DNA from: Herbaspirillum rubrisubalbicans
GTDB taxonomy: Bacteria > Pseudomonadota > Gammaproteobacteria > Burkholderiales > Burkholderiaceae_D
Reading direction: 5' to 3'
NCBI RefSeq assembly: GCF_003719195.1
Contig: NZ_CP024996.1
Location: forward strand, 248,001-312,000
DNA length: 64,000 nt
The position numbers and the translations under genes are program-made. Shown here one piece after another: positions 7,731 through 16,217 of the stretch. Below the pieces are notes generated by a model. The model saw only the letters and a list, made by a program, of their open reading frames with translations, was not told where the DNA came from and made no database searches. Every line of letters starts with the position of its first letter. Position 1 is the first letter of the stretch.

Positions 7731-9521
7731 ATGCCCCAATACAACGCCCCCTTGCGCGACATGCAATTCGTGCTGCACGAGCTGCTCAAGGTCGAGGAAG
7801 TGTTCAAAGAACTGCCGCCCCATGCCGACACCAACCGCGAGCTGGTCGACCAGGTGCTGGAGGAGGGCGGCAAGTTCGCTTCGCAAGTATTGTTCCCGCT
7901 GAACCATTCGGGCGACCGCGAGGGTTGCCACTACGACCGCGACAGCAAGACGGTCACCACGCCCAAGGGTTTCAAGGAGGCCTACCAGCAATATGTGCAA
8001 GCGGGCTGGGCGGCCTTGTCCTGTGACCCGGAATTCGGCGGCCAGGGCCTGCCGCTGACGATCAACAATTCCTTCTACGAGATGTTGAATTCGTCCAACC
8101 AGGCTTGGACCATGTACCCCGGCCTGTCGCACGGTGCCTACGAATGCCTGCACGCGCATGGTTCGGATGAACAGAAGCAGCTCTACCTGCCCAAGCTGGT
8201 CTCGGGCGAGTGGACCGGCACCATGTGCCTGACCGAAGCGCACTGCGGTACCGACCTGGGCCTGCTGCGCAGCAAGGCCGAGCCGCAGGCCGATGGTTCC
8301 TACAAGATCACCGGCAACAAGATTTTCATCTCCGCAGGGGAGAACGACGTATCTGGAAATATTATTCACCTGGTGCTGGCGCGTCTGCCCGATGCGCCAG
8401 AAGGTTCGAAGGGAATTTCACTTTTCCTGGTTCCCAAGTTCCTCCCCAATACTGACGGCTCGCTGGGCGCGCGCAACCCGATCTTCTGCGGTGCCATCGA
8501 AGAAAAGATGGGCATCCACGGCAATGCCACCTGCCAGATGAACCTGGACGGCGCCACCGGTTGGCTGATCGGCCAGCCGCACAAGGGCTTGCAGGCCATG
8601 TTCGTGTTCATGAACGCGGCGCGCCTGGGCGTGGGGATGCAAGGCCTGGGCCTGACCGAAGTGGCCTACCAGAACGCCCTGGTCTATGCCAAGGACCGCC
8701 TGCAGATGCGCAGCCTGTCCGGCGTGAAAGCGGCTGACAAGCCGGCCGACCCGATCATCGTGCATCCTGACGTGCGTCGCATGTTGTTGACCGCCAAGGC
8801 CTTCGCCGAGGGGGGACGTGCCTTTACCTCCTATGTCGCCCTGGAGCTGGACAAGGAACTGACCCACCCCGACGAACAGGTGCGCAAGGACAGCGCCGAC
8901 ATCGTGGCCCTGCTGACCCCGGTGGTGAAGGCCTTCCTCACCGACAACGCCTGGATGGCTACCTCCGAGTGCCTGCAGGTCTATGGCGGCCACGGCTACA
9001 TCGCCGAATGGGGCATGGAGCAATACGTGCGCGATGCCCGCATCAACATGATTTATGAAGGCACCAACACCATCCAGTCGCTGGACCTGCTGGGACGCAA
9101 GATCCTGATGGACAACGGCGCCAAGCTGAAGAAATTCGGCGCGCAGATCCAGGCCTTCGTGGAAGAGCATGGCACCGATGAGTCGATGTCCGAATTCATC
9201 ACCCCGCTGGCCGACATCGGCGACAAGGTGGCCAAGCTGACCATGGAAATCGGCATGAAGTCTTTCGCCAACCAGGATGAAGCCGGCGCCGCTGCCGTGC
9301 CTTACCTGCGCGTGGTGGGTCACCTGGTGTTCTCCTACCTGTTTGCGCGCATGGCCAAGATCGCGCTGGAAAAGCAGGACAGTGGCGACGCCTTCTACAC
9401 CGCCAAGCTGGCCACGGCGCGCTTCTACTTCGCCCGCCTGCTGCCGGAAACCGCGATGCTGATCCGCCAAGCCCGTTCGGGTGCCGGCAACCTGATGGCG
9501 CTGGACGCACAGTTGTTCTGA
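7731..9521 (+). CDS. Acyl-CoA dehydrogenase (long DmdC/FadE-like form)
   Basis: A 596-residue FAD-dependent acyl-CoA dehydrogenase, the first step of beta-oxidation (acyl-CoA to trans-2-enoyl-CoA). The middle domain shows MCLTEAHCGTDLGLLRSKAE and ITGNKIFISAGEND. The C-terminal domain shows YGGHGYIAEWGMEQYVRDAR and IYEGTNTIQSLDLLGRK, with catalytic Glu443. The length near 600, with an extra C-terminal helical region after residue 460, matches the subfamily that includes 3-methylmercaptopropionyl-CoA dehydrogenase DmdC; that subfamily also serves ordinary fatty acids, so DMSP use cannot be claimed. It follows the TetR gene by 18 bp and precedes the dehydrogenase/hydratase fusion by about 230 bp. 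Confidence 0.92.
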   Translation: MPQYNAPLRDMQFVLHELLKVEEVFKELPPHADTNRELVDQVLEEGGKFASQVLFPLNHSGDREGCHYDRDSKTVTTPKGFKEAYQQYVQAGWAALSCDPEFGGQGLPLTINNSFYEMLNSSNQAWTMYPGLSHGAYECLHAHGSDEQKQLYLPKLVSGEWTGTMCLTEAHCGTDLGLLRSKAEPQADGSYKITGNKIFISAGENDVSGNIIHLVLARLPDAPEGSKGISLFLVPKFLPNTDGSLGARNPIFCGAIEEKMGIHGNATCQMNLDGATGWLIGQPHKGLQAMFVFMNAARLGVGMQGLGLTEVAYQNALVYAKDRLQMRSLSGVKAADKPADPIIVHPDVRRMLLTAKAFAEGGRAFTSYVALELDKELTHPDEQVRKDSADIVALLTPVVKAFLTDNAWMATSECLQVYGGHGYIAEWGMEQYVRDARINMIYEGTNTIQSLDLLGRKILMDNGAKLKKFGAQIQAFVEEHGTDESMSEFITPLADIGDKVAKLTMEIGMKSFANQDEAGAAAVPYLRVVGHLVFSYLFARMAKIALEKQDSGDAFYTAKLATARFYFARLLPETAMLIRQARSGAGNLMALDAQLF

Positions 9522-9751
9522 GCGCAATACCACGCCGCGTGCGGGCTGCAGGCCGGCGTGCGGCGTTGATCTACCGCAATGAGGCCAGGGATGGCGTCAC
9601 GGCTACGTCACCACGGCAGGGCATCCTGTGAGCAGCCGCAAGGCCAAACAGACAAACAGGCGTAAAGTAGTCGTTCGCTCTGAGCGGCACAGCCGCTTGC
9701 CAGGCCCCGAATTCATGTTTCATGTCTGCAGCACCAGCAAAGGAGATTTGC

Positions 9752-12139
9752 GTGTCCAATTTCATCGTCAAAAAAGTGGCCGTGCTCGGCGCGGGCGTCA
9801 TGGGGGCGCAGATCGCCGCCCACTGCATCAATGCCCGCGTGCCGGTCGTGCTGTTCGATCTGCCGGCCAAGGAAGGCCCGAAGAATGGCATCGTGCAACG
9901 CGCCATCGAGAACCTCAAGAAACTGAGTCCGGCGCCGCTGGGCAACAAGGATGATGCGGCCCTGATCCAGGTCGCCAACTACGAAGATGACCTGGCCGTG
10001 CTGGAAGGCTGCGACCTCATCATCGAAGCCATCGCCGAGCGCATGGACTGGAAGCATGACCTCTACAAGAAGGTCGCCCCGCACATCGCGCCCAAGGCCA
10101 TCTTCGCCACCAATACCTCGGGCTTGTCGATCAATGCCCTCTCCGAAGGTTTCGACGCTGCCTTGAAGGCGCGTTTCTGCGGCGTGCACTTCTTCAACCC
10201 GCCGCGCTACATGCACCTGGTCGAGCTGATCCCGACCCAGTCCACCGAGCCGCACATTCTTGACCAGCTCGAAGCCTTCCTCACCACCACCCTCGGCAAG
10301 GGTGTGGTGCGTGCCTTCGACACCCCCAACTTCGTGGCCAACCGCGTGGGCGTGTTCGGTATCCTGGCCACCATCATCGAAGCCGACAAGTATGGTCTCT
10401 CGGTCGACGTAGTCGATGACCTGACCGGCGCCAAGCTGGGCCGCGCCAAGTCCGGTACCTTCCGCACCGCCGACGTGGTGGGACTGGATACCATGGGCCA
10501 CGTCATCCGTACCATGCAGGACAACCTGAAGGATGATCCCTTCTTCTCCACCTATGCCACCCCACCGCTGTTGGCCAAGCTGGTCGAGCAGGGGGCACTG
10601 GGCCAGAAGAGCGGGGCCGGTTACTACAAGAAGGTGGGTAAGGACATCTTGCGCATCGACCCGGCCAAGGGCGACTACGTGCCCGGCGGTGGCAAGGCTG
10701 ATGACATCATCGCCCGCATCCTGAAGGAAAAGGACCCGGTCAAGCGCATGAAGGCGCTGCATGATTCCACCAATCCGCAAGGCCAGTTCCTGTGGGCCAT
10801 CTTCCGCGATGCCTTCCACTACATCGCGGTGCATCTGGAGTCGGTGGCCGACAATGCACGCGACCTCGACTTCGCCATGCGCTGGGGCTTCGGCTGGAGC
10901 GTCGGTCCCTTCGAGACCTGGCAAGCCGCGGGCTGGAAGCAGATCGCGCAATGGGTCAAGGAAGACATTGATGCCGGCCGTGCCTTGTCCAATGCCCCAC
11001 TGCCTGACTGGGTCTTCGATGGCCGTGACGGCGTGCATTCGGAACAGGGTTCGTATTCGCCCTCGAAGAAGACCGACGTCGCCCGTTCCGAACTGCCGGT
11101 CTACCAGCGCCAGGCCTTCCGCGCCCCGCTGGTGGGCGAGGGTGCCGCCGATGGCAAGAGCGCCGGTACCACCGTCTTCGAAGACGAATCGGTGCGCATC
11201 TGGCACCAGAACGACGATGTGCTGATCCTGTCCTTCAAGACCAAGATGCACGTCATCGGCCAAGGCGTGATCGATGGCATGAACAAGGCCGTCACCGAAG
11301 CCGAGCAGAACTTCAAGGGCCTGGTGATCTGGCACCCGGACGCCGCCGAAGGCGGCGCCTTCTCGGCCGGTGCCGACCTGCAATCGATGCTGCCGCTGTT
11401 CATGTCCGGCGGCGTCAAGGCGATCGAACCGGTGGTGCATCAGTTGCAGCAGGCGCACCAGCGCCTGAAGTACGCCAGCGTGCCGGTCATTGCGGCCGTT
11501 GCTGGCCTGGCCCTGGGTGGTGGCTGCGAACTGCTGCTGCATACCGCCAAGCGCGTGGTCTCCATCGAGTCCTACATCGGCCTGGTGGAAGTGGGCGTAG
11601 GCCTGATCCCGGCCGGTGGCGGTCTCAAGGAAGCGGCGGTGCGCGCCGCCCGCGAAGCCAAGGGTAACGACATCCTGCAATTCCTGAAGGAATACATGCT
11701 GGCTGCGGCCACTGCCAATGTTTCCAAGTCGGCACTGGAAGCGCGCAAGCTGGGCTACCTGCGCGAGGATGATGTGATCGTCTTCAATCCCTATGAATTG
11801 CTGCACGTGGCCAAGGTCGAGGCGCGCGCGCTGTTCGACGCCGGCTACCGCCCGCAACTGCCGCCGCAGGTACCGGTGATCGGCCGCAACGGCCTGGCCA
11901 CCATCATGGCGCAGCTGGTCAACATGCGCGATGGCGGCTTCATCTCGGCGCACGACTTCAAGCTGGGCAAGATGATTGCCGAGACCGTCGCCGGTGGCGA
12001 GGTGGAAGAGGGCAGCATCGTCAATGAACAATGGCTGCTCGACATCGAGCGCAAGTTCTTCATGGAACTGCTCAACCACCCCAAGACCCAGGAACGCATC
12101 ATGGGCATGATGCAAACCGGTAAGCCTGTGCGCAATTAA
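9752..12139 (+). CDS. 3-hydroxyacyl-CoA dehydrogenase / enoyl-CoA hydratase fusion (FadN-type order)
   Basis: A 795-residue bifunctional beta-oxidation enzyme. The Rossmann NAD domain is at the N-terminus (VAVLGAGVMGAQIAAH, with HFFNPPRYMHLVELI carrying the dehydrogenase His). The crotonase domain is C-terminal (FSAGADLQSM, VAGLALGGGCELLLHTAKR, GLVEVGVGLIPAGGG, both hydratase glutamates present). This dehydrogenase-first order is that of Bacillus FadN and is opposite to E. coli FadB. The start is GTG 9752 because AAAGGAG lies six bases before it; the in-frame ATG 9722 has no such site. It reads into the thiolase gene 50 bp on, as expected for an FadN-FadA pair. Confidence 0.93.
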   Translation: MSNFIVKKVAVLGAGVMGAQIAAHCINARVPVVLFDLPAKEGPKNGIVQRAIENLKKLSPAPLGNKDDAALIQVANYEDDLAVLEGCDLIIEAIAERMDWKHDLYKKVAPHIAPKAIFATNTSGLSINALSEGFDAALKARFCGVHFFNPPRYMHLVELIPTQSTEPHILDQLEAFLTTTLGKGVVRAFDTPNFVANRVGVFGILATIIEADKYGLSVDVVDDLTGAKLGRAKSGTFRTADVVGLDTMGHVIRTMQDNLKDDPFFSTYATPPLLAKLVEQGALGQKSGAGYYKKVGKDILRIDPAKGDYVPGGGKADDIIARILKEKDPVKRMKALHDSTNPQGQFLWAIFRDAFHYIAVHLESVADNARDLDFAMRWGFGWSVGPFETWQAAGWKQIAQWVKEDIDAGRALSNAPLPDWVFDGRDGVHSEQGSYSPSKKTDVARSELPVYQRQAFRAPLVGEGAADGKSAGTTVFEDESVRIWHQNDDVLILSFKTKMHVIGQGVIDGMNKAVTEAEQNFKGLVIWHPDAAEGGAFSAGADLQSMLPLFMSGGVKAIEPVVHQLQQAHQRLKYASVPVIAAVAGLALGGGCELLLHTAKRVVSIESYIGLVEVGVGLIPAGGGLKEAAVRAAREAKGNDILQFLKEYMLAAATANVSKSALEARKLGYLREDDVIVFNPYELLHVAKVEARALFDAGYRPQLPPQVPVIGRNGLATIMAQLVNMRDGGFISAHDFKLGKMIAETVAGGEVEEGSIVNEQWLLDIERKFFMELLNHPKTQERIMGMMQTGKPVRN

Positions 12140-12145
12140 TGAAAC

Positions 12146-12170
12146 CTCCCTCCCCTTGAAGAGGAGGGAG
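12146..12170 (+). repeat. GC-rich hairpin between dehydrogenase and thiolase genes
   Basis: CTCCCTCC (12146-12153) and GGAGGGAG (12163-12170) form an 8-bp stem with a 9-base loop, just after the upstream stop codon. No T-run follows, so it is more likely a processing or stability hairpin than a terminator. Confidence 0.45.
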
Positions 12171-12189
12171 AGTCCAAGGAGATTTGGTA

Positions 12190-13386
12190 ATGAGCAAACA
12201 ACTGCAAGACGCCTACATCGTCGCCGCCACCCGCACCCCCATCGGCAAGGCGCCGCGTGGCATGTTCAAGAACACCCGCCCGGATGACCTGCTGGTGCGC
12301 GCCATCCAGTCCGCCGTGGCACAGGTGCCGGGCCTGGATCCCAAGCTGATCGAGGACGCCATCGTCGGCTGCTCCTTCCCCGAAGGGGCGCAAGGCCTGA
12401 ACATGGCGCGCAATGCCGTGCTGCTGGCCGGCCTGCCCAACACCATCGGCGGCGTCACCATCAACCGCTACTGCGCCTCCGGCATCACCGCCATCGCCAT
12501 GGCCGCCGACCGCATCCGCGTAGGTGAAGCCGATGTCATGATCGCCGCTGGTGCCGAGTCGATGTCGATGGTGCCGATGATGGGCTTCCACCCGTCGATC
12601 AACATCAATGCCTTCAAGGATGAGAACGTCGGCATGGCCTATGGCATGGGCCTGACCGCCGAGAAGGTGGCGCAGCAATGGAAGGTCTCGCGCGAAGCCC
12701 AGGACGAATTCTCGCTGGCCTCGCACCAGAAGGCCATCGCCGCCCAGCAGGCCGGCGAGTTCGCCGATGAGATGACTTCCTTCGAGATCGTCGAACGCTT
12801 CCCCAACCTGGCTACCGGCGAGATCGACATCAAGACCCGCACCGTGAGCCTGGACGAAGGTCCGCGTGCCGACTCCAACCTGGCGGCATTGGGCAAGTTG
12901 AAGCCGGTGTTCGCCGCCAAGGGAAGCGTCACCGCTGGCAACAGTTCGCAGACCTCGGACGGTGCCGGTGCACTCATCATCGTCTCGGAAAAGATCCTCA
13001 AGCAATTCAACCTGACCCCGCTGGCGCGTTTCGTCTCCTTCGCCGTGCGCGGCGTGCCGCCTGAGATCATGGGCATCGGCCCGAAGGAAGCGATTCCGGC
13101 GGCCCTGAAGGCCGGTGGCCTGACCCAGGACCAGATCGACTGGATCGAACTGAACGAAGCCTTCGCTGCGCAAGCGCTGGCAGTGATCGGCGATCTCGGT
13201 CTGGACCCGAGCAAGGTCAACCCCATGGGCGGCGCGATTGCCCTGGGCCACCCGCTGGGTGCCACCGGTGCCATCCGTGCCGCTACCACCATCCATGCAC
13301 TGCGCCGCAAGAACCTGAAGTACGGCATGGTGACCATGTGCGTGGGTACCGGCATGGGTGCAGCGGGCATCTTCGAACGCGTCTGA
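12190..13386 (+). CDS. fadA: Acetyl-CoA C-acyltransferase (thiolase)
   Basis: A 398-residue thiolase that splits 3-ketoacyl-CoA to acetyl-CoA plus shortened acyl-CoA. The nucleophile Cys95 is in NRYCASGITA, the catalytic His354 in IALGHPLGATGA and the second Cys384 in MCVGTGMGAAG; NEAFAAQ is also present. Start is ATG 12190 with AAGGAG nine bases upstream. It is 50 bp after the dehydrogenase/hydratase gene and is followed by a strong rho-independent terminator, so it ends this operon. The catabolic FadA role is inferred from its partner gene; biosynthetic thiolases share the motifs. Confidence 0.93.
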   Translation: MSKQLQDAYIVAATRTPIGKAPRGMFKNTRPDDLLVRAIQSAVAQVPGLDPKLIEDAIVGCSFPEGAQGLNMARNAVLLAGLPNTIGGVTINRYCASGITAIAMAADRIRVGEADVMIAAGAESMSMVPMMGFHPSININAFKDENVGMAYGMGLTAEKVAQQWKVSREAQDEFSLASHQKAIAAQQAGEFADEMTSFEIVERFPNLATGEIDIKTRTVSLDEGPRADSNLAALGKLKPVFAAKGSVTAGNSSQTSDGAGALIIVSEKILKQFNLTPLARFVSFAVRGVPPEIMGIGPKEAIPAALKAGGLTQDQIDWIELNEAFAAQALAVIGDLGLDPSKVNPMGGAIALGHPLGATGAIRAATTIHALRRKNLKYGMVTMCVGTGMGAAGIFERV

Positions 13387-13408
13387 TCCACGCGCGCCAG
13401 GCCTGAAC

Positions 13409-13444
13409 AAAAAAGCCGCACTGCTCCTGCTGTGCGGCTTTTTT
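13409..13444 (+). terminator. Rho-independent terminator after thiolase gene
   Basis: A GCCGCAC / GTGCGGC stem (13415-13421 and 13432-13438), extended by flanking A and T runs, ends in six T residues. It closes the beta-oxidation operon about 20 bases after the thiolase stop. The A-run on the other side could also let it act in reverse. Confidence 0.92.
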
Positions 13445-13490
13445 CATGAATCATATAAATCATTTATAAGAATCAAGGAGACCCGTACGA

Positions 13491-14255
13491 ATGGATATCC
13501 AACTGACCAAGGCCGATGGCATCCTGACCATCCACTTCGACCGCGAAGACAAGAAGAACGCCATCACCGCCGCCATGTACCAGCAACTGGCCGATGCCCT
13601 CAAGGATGCCGAAACCGACAGTGCGGTGCGTGCCATCCTTTTCACCGGCAAGCCGCAAGCCTTCTCGGCCGGCAACGACCTGGAAGACTTCCTGAAGCAT
13701 CCACCCAAGACCCAGGATGCGCCGGTATTCCAGTTTCTGTGGCAGATCAGCCATGCCAGTAAACCCATCGTGGCGGCGGTCGCGGGCGTGGCTGTGGGCA
13801 TCGGCACTACGCTGCTGCTGCATTGCGACCTGGTCTATGCGGCCGACAATGCCAAGTTCTCGATGCCCTTCACGCAACTGGGTTTGTGCCCCGAGGCCGC
13901 CTCATCGCTGCTGTTGCCGCACATCGCCGGTTACCAGCGCGCCGCCGAAAAGCTGTTGCTGGGCGAAGCCTTCGGCGCCGACGAAGCCTGCCAGATGGGC
14001 TTCGTCAATCGCGTCATGCCGGTGGAGGAGTTGCTTGCCTATGTGCATAAGCAGGCAGCCAAGCTGGCTGCCTTGCCGGCTGCATCGATCCGCCTGACCA
14101 AGCAGTTGATGAAAAAGAACCGTGTGACCGCCACCGAACAGCAGATGGTGGTCGAGATAGAACACTTCTCGCGCATGTTGACCGAGCCCGAGGCCAAGGA
14201 AGCGTTCACAGCATTCTTTGAGAAGCGTAAGCCGGATTTCCGTCAGTTCAGTTAG
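13491..14255 (+). CDS. Enoyl-CoA hydratase/isomerase family protein
   Basis: A 254-residue crotonase-fold protein with an AAGGAG site before ATG 13491. The oxyanion-hole loop is FSAGNDLEDF and the second region is CDLVYAADNAKFSMPFTQLG followed by LCPEAASS. Of the two catalytic glutamates of true hydratases, the one in CPEA is present, but the position normally reading GGGCEL reads GIGTTL here. That pattern is more like delta3-delta2 isomerases or PaaG-type enzymes, so isomerisation of unsaturated acyl-CoA is a fair guess. It has its own upstream region after the terminator, but its position suggests a role with the beta-oxidation genes. Confidence 0.88.
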   Translation: MDIQLTKADGILTIHFDREDKKNAITAAMYQQLADALKDAETDSAVRAILFTGKPQAFSAGNDLEDFLKHPPKTQDAPVFQFLWQISHASKPIVAAVAGVAVGIGTTLLLHCDLVYAADNAKFSMPFTQLGLCPEAASSLLLPHIAGYQRAAEKLLLGEAFGADEACQMGFVNRVMPVEELLAYVHKQAAKLAALPAASIRLTKQLMKKNRVTATEQQMVVEIEHFSRMLTEPEAKEAFTAFFEKRKPDFRQFS

Positions 14256-14330
14256 GGGGACTCAATCTCCTGCGCGTTGCGGGCTGGAGCGGGTTATTTT
14301 TAAATATAGATCAACAATCAGGTGCCTCTG

Positions 14331-14834
14331 CTACTTCCAACTGCTCTTCCCCGTCGCAATCACCGCCACCGGCTCCACACGCTGCGCAAAAGGATGCCGC
14401 AACACGATCCGGCTGGCGAATTTCTGGATGCCGATTTCCTCCTCCAGCAGTCGCTCCATCAATTCCTGGAATGCCGATACGGTGGGGGCGATGATCTTGA
14501 GCAGGTAGTCGTAGCCGCCACTGACGTTGTAGCACTCGACGATTTCCTGGTACCTGGCGGCGCCCTGTTCGAACTTGCGGAAATCGGCCGGGCGGTGGCT
14601 GCCGAGGGTGATCTCGGAAAACACCTCGACATGGCTGCCCAGCTTGTCCAGGGCGATCTGCGCACCATAGCCGGCGATGATGCCGCTCTCTTCCATGCGC
14701 TTGGTGCGGGTCAGGCAAGGGCTGGGACTTAAGCTGACCGCCTCGGCCAGTTCCACGTTCGAACAGCGCCCCTCGCGCTGCAAGTGCTCGAGAATCTTGA
14801 TGTCGGTACGGTCGAGGGGCTCTGTGGGTCGCAT
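14331..14834 (-). CDS. Lrp/AsnC-family transcriptional regulator
   Basis: A 167-residue Lrp-type regulator. The N-terminal helix-turn-helix is LDRTDIKILEHLQREGRCSN then VELAEAVSLSPSPCLTRTKR, and the C-terminal RAM amino-acid-sensing domain includes GGYDYLLKIIAPTVSAFQEL. It lies 30 bp downstream of, and in the same direction as, the aminotransferase-fold gene, and may regulate that amino-acid catabolic operon. The ligand is unknown. Confidence 0.9.
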   Translation of the reverse strand: MRPTEPLDRTDIKILEHLQREGRCSNVELAEAVSLSPSPCLTRTKRMEESGIIAGYGAQIALDKLGSHVEVFSEITLGSHRPADFRKFEQGAARYQEIVECYNVSGGYDYLLKIIAPTVSAFQELMERLLEEEIGIQKFASRIVLRHPFAQRVEPVAVIATGKSSWK

Positions 14835-14864
14835 GGATTGATCATATCATCGTCGCGGTAGCTG

Positions 14865-16217
14865 TCACCGTGAGGCCGTCCTGGCTTCGTTGAGCGACTC
14901 ATCAAGCGCTTGGACCACCAGGCCGGCCTGCTGCGCCGTCAACACCAGCGGCGGGCGGATCTTCAGGACGTTGTGGCCCATGGCGCAGGCGCTGAGCAAT
15001 ACACCCTTCTGGCGCATCCGGTTCACTACTTCGCTGGTGAGACTGCGATCAGGCGCGCGCGTGTGGCGGTCAGTCACCAGCTCCACCCCTACGAACATGC
15101 CGGCGCCGCGCACGTCGCCAATGGCTGCGTGACGCTCGGCCAGGGCGCTGAGGCCGTTGAGCAAGACCGAGCCGACCTGCTGCGCATGAGCAATCAGTGC
15201 TTCATTCTCTATGGTCTTGAGCACGGCCAGTGCGGCGGCACATGACACCGTGTTGCCACCGAAGGTATTGAAGTAGCGCGAGCGCTGGCCGAACTCCTGC
15301 AAGACGTCAGCCGTGGCCAGCAGGCCGGCTACCGGCTGGCCATTGCCCATCGGTTTGCCCATGGTCACGATATCGGGGATCACGCCGTGGCGCTGGAAGC
15401 CCCACATGTGCTCACCCGTGCGGCCGAATCCCGGTTGTACTTCATCGGCGATGAACAGGCCTCCGGCACGCTTGATGGCTTCTACGGCACCCTTGAGGAA
15501 GCCCTCCGGCCCCGGCAGGATGCCATCGCTGGTGAAGAGTGAATCGACGATCAGTGCGGCCGGCTGGATGCCATGGCGCTTCAGGTCGGCGATGGCGGCC
15601 TCGACATCGCGCGTGAAGCGTTCTCCCAGGTCGGCGCCTTCGGCGTGGTAGCTGCGCGGCGCCGGTACCAGGCGCACATGCGCGCCCAGGTTCACCGTGG
15701 TGCCCAATGACGGCGAGAACTGCGAGACGGCGTCGGTGATGCCGTGATAGGCCGTATCGGTGACGATCACACCCACGCCGCCGGTGTGGACCTTGGCGAT
15801 GCGGTAGGCCAGGTCATTGGCTTCGCTGCCGGTGCAGGTCAGCATCAGGTGTGCCAGCGCCGTTTCAGACACCGTGGCCAGCAGGCGCTCGGCCAGTTCC
15901 AGGATGGTTTCGTGCAGGTAGCGGGTGTTGGTGGCCAGGGTCTGGACCTGGGTGCAGATGGCTTCGGTGACCGCAGGATGGCAATGGCCCAGCGAGGTGA
16001 CGTTGTTGTAGACGTCGAGATAGCGCCGGCCTTGCGGATCGATCAGCCAGACGCCTTCGCCACGCACGATGTGCAGCGGGTGTTCGTACATCAGGCGGTA
16101 GGCCGGGCCCAGCAGGGCGTCGCGGCGTTCGATCAGGGCCCCGGTGACCGGGCCGACATCGGCGCGACCGGGGATGTAGGCGTTGACCATGTTCAGGTCG
16201 GTGGTACTTTTTTTCAT
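14865..16217 (-). CDS. Class III aminotransferase-fold PLP enzyme, AGXT2L (phospholyase)-like
   Basis: A 450-residue PLP enzyme of aminotransferase class III. The PLP lysine is Lys288 in TMGKPMGNGQPVAG, with Asp258 in FIADEVQPGFGRTG and the phosphate loop CTGSEAND. The GKPMGNG motif and overall pattern are typical of the AGXT2L1/AGXT2L2 branch, whose members are ethanolamine-phosphate or 5-phosphohydroxylysine phospholyases rather than transaminases. Its start overlaps the stop of an APH-type kinase gene by 4 bp, exactly the partner such a lyase needs. I infer a phospho-amino-alcohol lyase; a plain omega-transaminase remains possible. Confidence 0.85.
   Translation of the reverse strand: MKKSTTDLNMVNAYIPGRADVGPVTGALIERRDALLGPAYRLMYEHPLHIVRGEGVWLIDPQGRRYLDVYNNVTSLGHCHPAVTEAICTQVQTLATNTRYLHETILELAERLLATVSETALAHLMLTCTGSEANDLAYRIAKVHTGGVGVIVTDTAYHGITDAVSQFSPSLGTTVNLGAHVRLVPAPRSYHAEGADLGERFTRDVEAAIADLKRHGIQPAALIVDSLFTSDGILPGPEGFLKGAVEAIKRAGGLFIADEVQPGFGRTGEHMWGFQRHGVIPDIVTMGKPMGNGQPVAGLLATADVLQEFGQRSRYFNTFGGNTVSCAAALAVLKTIENEALIAHAQQVGSVLLNGLSALAERHAAIGDVRGAGMFVGVELVTDRHTRAPDRSLTSEVVNRMRQKGVLLSACAMGHNVLKIRPPLVLTAQQAGLVVQALDESLNEARTASR

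Noticed and set aside
9713..12115. 800-residue open frame on the minus strand
   Set aside because: It is the antisense shadow of the 795-residue dehydrogenase/hydratase gene. The protein is His/Gly/Leu-rich with no domain, while the plus-strand frame has full enzyme motifs.
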